A stretch of DNA of 64,000 nucleotides from Marinobacterium sp. xm-d-530 (lineage in GTDB: Bacteria; Pseudomonadota; Gammaproteobacteria; Pseudomonadales; Balneatricaceae): the NCBI RefSeq assembly GCF_013283365.1, contig NZ_WBYM01000006.1:1-64000 (forward strand), read 5' to 3'. The notes beneath the pieces are model-generated. The model did not search any database and was not told where the DNA came from. It saw only the letters and a program-made list of their open reading frames with translations. Made by a program: the position numbers and the translations under genes. Positions 59,012-64,000 of the stretch are shown here, in pieces; the first letter of the stretch is position 1; every line of letters starts with the position of its first letter.

Positions 59012-59988
59012 GGCAGTATAATCTTCTCAATCTTGTGGTTGGCATTCAGCGCTAACGTAATGTCCGCTCGTGTTGGAATCTCATCGAGCATCCAACGCGT
59101 CAATCGCTCATAGTGCGCTATGAAACGTGTAATCTCAGTGCCATCCATAATCCGCAATGGGTCTGCAGGAGCTATTTCGTCATACAGCAATGAGGCTCGA
59201 TCTTTGAGTTTCTGCTCTTGGACCGTACGCCAATCGTACACCGCCTGCATGTTGGGCACTTTGAGCATGACGAGCATATCTAAAAAGCTGAACAGCTCTT
59301 GATAAGAGGTTGCCAGCTGTTGATTGACATAATGTCGCCAGATACCCTCAGGGTCTTCGAGGGTTTCAAGCTCATTAACAGGTGCAGCGAGCGACTCTTC
59401 AGGCTCGGCGATACCACCGACACACCATCCATCAAAAATAATGACATCCGCTGAACCATGCCATTCATGCCACATCTGTTCTGGCACACGCTCATCGGTC
59501 GATTTATCAAAAATTGGGATCCGAGTAAGGTCGTCTGGCCCCGCGTGCTTGAGTCGATTTAATAGCTCTATACCCAAATCGACATCATGGGTACCAGGCA
59601 CTCCACGTGTCTTTAAAAGAGGGTGAACGGACTGTGCCAACGCGTCCCTCTCAGCACGCGTCAGATAGAGATCATCAATCGAAAAACCCGTCACCTTTAA
59701 CCCAAAACCCTCGGTGAGAATCACCTCTAGGAGGTTATAAAGTGTCGCTTTTCCCGCCCCTTGTGCACCATTAATTCCGACAACCAAAGGGGAACCCGGC
59801 ATTAGTCGATCCAATATAGAGCAAGCAACGGGCACGTAGATCTGCTCAAACAGCTCATTCAAACCAAGATCGACATCTAAAGACTCGACGGTCGGCGCAA
59901 ATGCTCGAGTGACCGCATCAAGCGCCTTCGCTCTCATCTCTGGGGAACCAGGCAGCCTATGTTTAGGCCAGGTCACTATGCTGCCCAT
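59008..59988 (-). CDS. P-loop kinase, glycerate-kinase (YggC/GLYK) type, with altered Walker A
   Basis: A 326-residue protein of the phosphoribulokinase/uridine-kinase-like superfamily. Family signatures are FSIDDLYLTRAERDAL and HPLLKTRGVPGTHDVDLG, typical of D-glycerate 3-kinase and its relatives, plus FDGWCVG. The Walker A reads GAQGAGKA (74-81): Lys80 is kept but the Ser/Thr that normally ligates magnesium is Ala81, followed by Thr82. Activity or metal use may be changed. It overlaps the stop of the upstream hydrolase gene by one base. Confidence 0.8.
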   Translation of the reverse strand: MGSIVTWPKHRLPGSPEMRAKALDAVTRAFAPTVESLDVDLGLNELFEQIYVPVACSILDRLMPGSPLVVGINGAQGAGKATLYNLLEVILTEGFGLKVTGFSIDDLYLTRAERDALAQSVHPLLKTRGVPGTHDVDLGIELLNRLKHAGPDDLTRIPIFDKSTDERVPEQMWHEWHGSADVIIFDGWCVGGIAEPEESLAAPVNELETLEDPEGIWRHYVNQQLATSYQELFSFLDMLVMLKVPNMQAVYDWRTVQEQKLKDRASLLYDEIAPADPLRIMDGTEITRFIAHYERLTRWMLDEIPTRADITLALNANHKIEKIILP

Positions 59989-60833
59989 CAGGCATCACTC
60001 CTTTTAAGAAACTCTGTAATTGCTTGGACCTCAAAGGGCGTCATTAGAGGCGGCGCGTGTCCAAGACCCTGTAACTGCAACAACTCCAAATCGGGCTTGT
60101 GTTCAAGCATTGCATCCACAATCTCTTGCGTCAGCAAGTCAGATGCGGTGCCGTGAATCAGCATCTGCGGGCACTCTATCACTTGCCATAATGGCATAAG
60201 ATCAATGTCTTCGTTAGAACCCAAGCGAACGTTAGTGGCAATGGCTGGGTCATAGTGAAGATGCAGGCCATCATCAGCCTGTCGTGAACCATATTGAGCC
60301 ACTCGCTGCCATTGCACTTCGGATAAATCGCGAAAACTGGGGTAAGTGCGTTTGATGTGATCAATAAGCGCCTGTTGATCGGTAAACAGAGGATCTTTAA
60401 CGTAGGCTGCAATGCGCTGCAGAGACGCTTTGGGTATGTGACAACCCACGTCGTTCAGAACAAGTTTTTCAATATTGGCTAGCTTCAGGCTTGCGGCAGC
60501 CATAGCCAGAATCCCACCAAGGGAGGTACCCACCCAATGGACAGGCCGGTTATCTACAGCGTTCAACACCGCACTGATAGCCGGCAGATAGCTCTCTGGA
60601 CTGTACTGCTCAGGTTGTTTCAACCAATCACTCTGACCACGTCCAGGCAGATCAATAGCAATACAAAGAAAATCATCCCTTAGCGCTTCGATCAACTCAT
60701 CAAAATCACGACTACGGCCTAACAGTCCGTGAACACAAAACAACACTTTTTTTGCCAAAGGAGAACCACTCTGCCAATAAGCGACACGATAGCCGTCACC
60801 GTCCAAATGATAGGTAGTCGATTTTAATTCCAT
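59988..60833 (-). CDS. Alpha/beta-fold hydrolase
   Basis: A 281-residue soluble hydrolase. The oxyanion region is VHGLLGRSRDFD (34-45), the nucleophile elbow GTSLGG has Ser104, and the catalytic His is in LQGLGHAPPL near residue 260; the acid is probably the Asp in the GTASDLL segment. The substrate cannot be predicted. It is coupled to the downstream kinase gene. Confidence 0.88.
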   Translation of the reverse strand: MELKSTTYHLDGDGYRVAYWQSGSPLAKKVLFCVHGLLGRSRDFDELIEALRDDFLCIAIDLPGRGQSDWLKQPEQYSPESYLPAISAVLNAVDNRPVHWVGTSLGGILAMAAASLKLANIEKLVLNDVGCHIPKASLQRIAAYVKDPLFTDQQALIDHIKRTYPSFRDLSEVQWQRVAQYGSRQADDGLHLHYDPAIATNVRLGSNEDIDLMPLWQVIECPQMLIHGTASDLLTQEIVDAMLEHKPDLELLQLQGLGHAPPLMTPFEVQAITEFLKRSDA

Positions 60834-60972
60834 GAAATCTCAAACGCTGGGTAAAGTTTTGTAAAATCTTGCCTGATCTCATTGAAACGGTCCAGTTTCG
60901 CTGTGCGAACGTAGATCTCAAGCGGTATACTTACTGACAATTTAATTTAACTTTGTAGGGAGAAAAGCCTCC

Positions 60973-62208
60973 GTGAAACGGTTACTGAAATGGCTTCTAC
61001 CAATCATCATTCTTGGCATCGCTATTGCTGGATTCATCTCGTTAAAATCAAGCAAACCCAAAATGCCACCCAAACCGATCACGGAACGATCTTGGAGCGT
61101 TAATGCAATTGCCGCGTCACCTCAATCGATCGCGCCAGAGATTGAGCTCTATGCTGAAGTTGAAAACCCCCGCCAAGTGGTTCTGCGCGCCTCGATTGCT
61201 GCCGATGTTCAATCGGTTGAAGTGCGTGAAGGGGCAACGATTAAACAGGGTGATCTACTGATTCAACTCGATACCCGCGACATCGATCTTCAAATCGCTC
61301 AACAGCGAGCCCAAATCGATGCTCTAAAAGCACAACTGTCGGCAGAACTGCTTCGTTTTGAAACCGATAAAAAGGCCTTGGCGATTGAAGAAGAGATGCT
61401 GGTGATTGCGCAACGCTCTCAACAGCGCCAACTTAACTTATCAGGTAAAAAACTCGCCAGCCAAGAGCAGCTTGATACCGCTGAGATGAACACCCAACAA
61501 CGTCAATTGAGCCTTGTAACTCGCAAGCAGTCTTTGGCGGACCACCCCAACCGCGTTGCGCAACTCAGAGCATCGATTGCCCAGTCACAGGCTCAATTAG
61601 ATAAATCTCTGCTTGATCGTGAACGTGCTTTCGTAAAAGCACCTTTCGATGGTCGTGCAACCAAAATTTCAATTGCCGTCGGTGACCGCCTAAGAGCCAA
61701 TGATGCGCTTGCCTCTGTCTATCCGAACTCAGATCTTGAAGTTCGTGCTCAACTACCTAGCCGTGCGCTAGCACTTATTAAGAGTCAATCGTCACTCGCT
61801 GACCTTGAGGCTGTCGCAAAGATTGATGGTCAGCAGTTCGAACTTGAACTTGATCGTCTCAGTGCCGAAGTTGCGACTGGATCGACCGGTGTGGATGGCC
61901 TGTTCCGTTTTGTCGATTCTGACTACCTACCCGAGCCTGGTCGCACCATCAGCGTTGCACTGACGCTACCAGAGCTGAATGATGTCATCGCACTGCCGCC
62001 AGTGGCGCTTTACGGCACGGATCGCATCTATCGTGTCACCGACTCTCGACTCGAAGCGGTCACAGTCAACCACCTCGGTTATCGAACTAACTCAGATGAG
62101 AAGCGTGAGATTTTGATCAAAAGCGATCAGCTCAACGCCGGTGATAAAATCATTACAACCCAGCTACCCAACGCGGTCAGCGGCATGTTGGTTGAGGTGA
62201 AACAGTGA
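60973..62208 (+). CDS. RND efflux pump periplasmic adaptor (membrane fusion protein)
   Basis: Links an inner-membrane RND pump to an outer-membrane channel. The 411-residue product has an N-terminal membrane anchor (about 7-24), a lipoyl/barrel-sandwich half (VQSVEVREGATIKQGDLLIQLD), a helical hairpin (about 100-205), the second lipoyl half (RAFVKAPFDGRATKISIAVGDRL) and beta-barrel domains. It starts at GTG behind AGGGAG. The stop codon overlaps the start of the pump gene. Confidence 0.9.
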   Translation: MKRLLKWLLPIIILGIAIAGFISLKSSKPKMPPKPITERSWSVNAIAASPQSIAPEIELYAEVENPRQVVLRASIAADVQSVEVREGATIKQGDLLIQLDTRDIDLQIAQQRAQIDALKAQLSAELLRFETDKKALAIEEEMLVIAQRSQQRQLNLSGKKLASQEQLDTAEMNTQQRQLSLVTRKQSLADHPNRVAQLRASIAQSQAQLDKSLLDRERAFVKAPFDGRATKISIAVGDRLRANDALASVYPNSDLEVRAQLPSRALALIKSQSSLADLEAVAKIDGQQFELELDRLSAEVATGSTGVDGLFRFVDSDYLPEPGRTISVALTLPELNDVIALPPVALYGTDRIYRVTDSRLEAVTVNHLGYRTNSDEKREILIKSDQLNAGDKIITTQLPNAVSGMLVEVKQ

Positions 62209-64000
62209 GTCAGGCTACCGGTCTAAAAGGGTTTGTCAGCCTATTTACGACCCACCGGGTTGCGGCAAACCTGTTAATGATATTGATGTTGGCAGCCGGT
62301 CTTTTGGGCCTTAACCGTCTTAACATCCAGTTCTTCCCAACCTTTGAGCTCGATATTATCAACATAACCGTTCCCTGGAGCGGTGCCAGTGCTGAGGATG
62401 TGCAGACCTCTATCGTGGTTCCTGTAGAGGAGGAGCTTCGTGCGCTTGAGGGGATCAAAAAGCTCTCGGCCATTTCACGTGATGGCAGCGCCGTTTTTCG
62501 TCTAGAGATTGAAGATGGTACCGATGTAGATTACACCCTATCAGAGGCAAAGCAGAAGATGGATGCTGCACGTTCAGCACTGCCTTCTGATGCAGAAGAC
62601 GCTGTTGTACAGCTACTGACGCGATACGACAACATTGCTGATCTTATCGTCACCAGTGATCGCGCCTCTCTTGAAGAGCTAAGAACTCTCGCGCGCACCT
62701 ACGAGCAGCAACTTCTTCAGAGTGGCATTCGTAAAATCGATTTTACCGGCATGCCTGAGCAAGAAATTGCTATCCAATTCAGTCCAGACAACCTTAATCA
62801 ACTAGGCCTTACGCTGAGCGATATTTCGGGATTAATTCGCCAACGCTCAGTTGACCTACCTGCTGGCGTTGCAGCACAGGATGATGGCGCTCGAAGAATT
62901 CGCAGTTTAGGCCAACAACGCGATGTTACCGGCTTTGAAGAGCTACCTCTGATCACTGCAGGCCAAGGCAAACTGGTTCGCCTTGGCGATATCGCGTTGA
63001 TCGAGCAGCGTGACAAAGAGGATCAAGTACGCCTCTACCATGAAGGTAACCCAGCAATTGTTCTAAGCCTGAAACGAACGGAATCAGAGAACAGCTTAAA
63101 GACGGCCAATCTGTTTAACACTTGGCTGGAAGAGACCCGCCCTACTCTGCCAGAAGGCGTTGAACTGCTGACCTACAATGAGCAGTGGACACTGATCAAA
63201 GACCGTATCGATCTTCTTATCGAAAACGGTGCGAGCGGCTTGGTTCTAGTTGTCTTGATTCTATTCCTCTTCCTAAACGGCCGTGTCGCGTTCTGGGTGA
63301 CCATTGGTATTCCAACTTCCTTTATGGCGACCCTAGCGGTGCTCTACTTAGTAGGCGGCTCGATCAATATGATTTCGCTGTTTGCACTGATCATGGCTCT
63401 GGGCATCATTGTCGATGATGCGATTGTCGTTGGTGAAGATACCCTCGCACATGCTCAGATGGGAGAGAGCTCTCGACGTGCCGCTGTTGGTGGCGCGCTT
63501 CGAATGCTCGCTCCTGTGACCGCCTCATCGATGACCACCATCGCGGCCTTTCTGCCACTGATGATGATCGGCGGTATCATTGGCAACATTCTGTTTGATA
63601 TCCCGCTGGTGATCATCTGCGTCATCATCGCCTCGCTGGTTGAGAGCTTCTTGGTGTTACCAGGCCACCTCCACCACTCATTAGCACGAGGGGATGCAGC
63701 CCACCCATCGAAAATCCGAATCAAGCTGGATAATGGGTTTAACTACTTCCGAGACCGCATCTTCAGACGTTTCGTTGAAACGGCAATCAACTATCGTTGG
63801 GCATCCATTGCAACCGGTGTCGGTGTACTGATCTTTGCTGTGGGCCTACTTCTCGGTGGTCGAATTCAATTCACCTTTTTCCCAAGTACCGACCAAGACA
63901 CCTTCTCGATCAACACTCAGTTTGTCTCTGGTACCAGTGGTGATCAGGTCAGTGAGTTTCTCTTCTACATCGAAGATCAACTTCACAAAACAGATCAAGA
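62205..64000 (+). CDS. RND efflux transporter, 3' end outside the window
   Basis: The first 598 codons of a proton-driven RND pump; the frame stays open to the window edge. It starts at GTG overlapping the adaptor stop codon by 3 nt. An N-terminal helix (ANLLMILMLAAGLLGL) is followed by a porter domain (FPTFELDIINITVPWSGAS) and membrane helices; the proton-relay Asp pair is in GIIVDDAIVVGED (near residue 405). Substrate unknown. Confidence 0.93.
   Translation, partial: MSQATGLKGFVSLFTTHRVAANLLMILMLAAGLLGLNRLNIQFFPTFELDIINITVPWSGASAEDVQTSIVVPVEEELRALEGIKKLSAISRDGSAVFRLEIEDGTDVDYTLSEAKQKMDAARSALPSDAEDAVVQLLTRYDNIADLIVTSDRASLEELRTLARTYEQQLLQSGIRKIDFTGMPEQEIAIQFSPDNLNQLGLTLSDISGLIRQRSVDLPAGVAAQDDGARRIRSLGQQRDVTGFEELPLITAGQGKLVRLGDIALIEQRDKEDQVRLYHEGNPAIVLSLKRTESENSLKTANLFNTWLEETRPTLPEGVELLTYNEQWTLIKDRIDLLIENGASGLVLVVLILFLFLNGRVAFWVTIGIPTSFMATLAVLYLVGGSINMISLFALIMALGIIVDDAIVVGEDTLAHAQMGESSRRAAVGGALRMLAPVTASSMTTIAAFLPLMMIGGIIGNILFDIPLVIICVIIASLVESFLVLPGHLHHSLARGDAAHPSKIRIKLDNGFNYFRDRIFRRFVETAINYRWASIATGVGVLIFAVGLLLGGRIQFTFFPSTDQDTFSINTQFVSGTSGDQVSEFLFYIEDQLHKTDQ

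Overview
The window looks like core chromosome from a marine-type gammaproteobacterium, most likely of the Oceanospirillales/Pseudomonadales group. Evidence: gene order shared with Pseudomonas and E. coli (rlmN-pilW-rodZ-hisS-yfgM-bamB-der; iscRSUA-hscBA-fdx; nnrD-tsaE-amiB-mutL-miaA-hfq-hflX-hflKC; lptFG/pepA-holC-valS), hisZ next to purA, an endonuclease-type MutL, a NhaD-type Na+/H+ antiporter and a phasin. GC content is near 50 percent and coding density is very high. I see no tRNA, CRISPR, prophage or transposase gene. The window is cut at both ends: an rRNA operon leader on the left and an RND pump gene on the right.

Layout. 1-153: promoter and antitermination leader (boxB-like hairpins, boxA) of an rRNA operon that runs leftward out of the window. 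265-7834 (minus): rlmN-pilW-rodZ-hisS-yfgM-bamB-der. 7892-8299: ndk. 8439-13786: the isc Fe-S assembly operon with its IscR-controlled promoter. 13786-15502: trmJ, and a divergent suhB with a boxA-like leader. 15504-20857: an accessory signalling/metabolic patch holding a FIST sensor, a soluble hybrid histidine kinase, a LuxR-type response regulator, an ElaA-like acetyltransferase and an ExaC/AldB-type aldehyde dehydrogenase. 20862-20965: a tandem 52-bp palindromic repeat. 21027-33768 (minus): purA, hisZ, a YjeT-like protein, hflC/K/X, hfq, miaA, mutL, amiB, tsaE, nnrD. 33835-38455: queG, orn, rsgA, psd, ygfZ. 38459-42241 (minus): ung, an unknown membrane protein, lysS, prfB. 42383-48588: nhaD, cytochrome b, cytochrome c', flavodoxin, phasin, a Sel1 protein, a YeeE/YedE transporter and an RDD protein. 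48585-55930: lptG/lptF divergent from pepA-holC-valS. 55929-57973: yigZ, a 43-residue membrane peptide, an SlyD-like FKBP and pdxH. 58010-58279: a 270-bp MITE-like element. 58319-64000: an unknown lipoprotein, a P-loop kinase, an alpha/beta hydrolase and an RND efflux operon cut by the right edge.

How the parts fit. Most genes are housekeeping: tRNA/rRNA modification and aminoacylation, ribosome maturation, envelope biogenesis (BAM, Lpt, amidase, RodZ, PilW), protein quality control (HflKC, SlyD), Fe-S assembly and metabolite repair. The most informative departures from the usual plan are: a SuhB whose catalytic metal site is largely gone while its own leader carries the same boxA-like element as the rRNA leader; a prfB without the usual programmed frameshift; loss of ispG between rodZ and hisS and of iscX after fdx; intrinsic terminators placed just before the start codons of rlmN and yjeT; the MITE with 35-bp inverted ends; and the tandem palindromic repeat after the aldehyde dehydrogenase gene.
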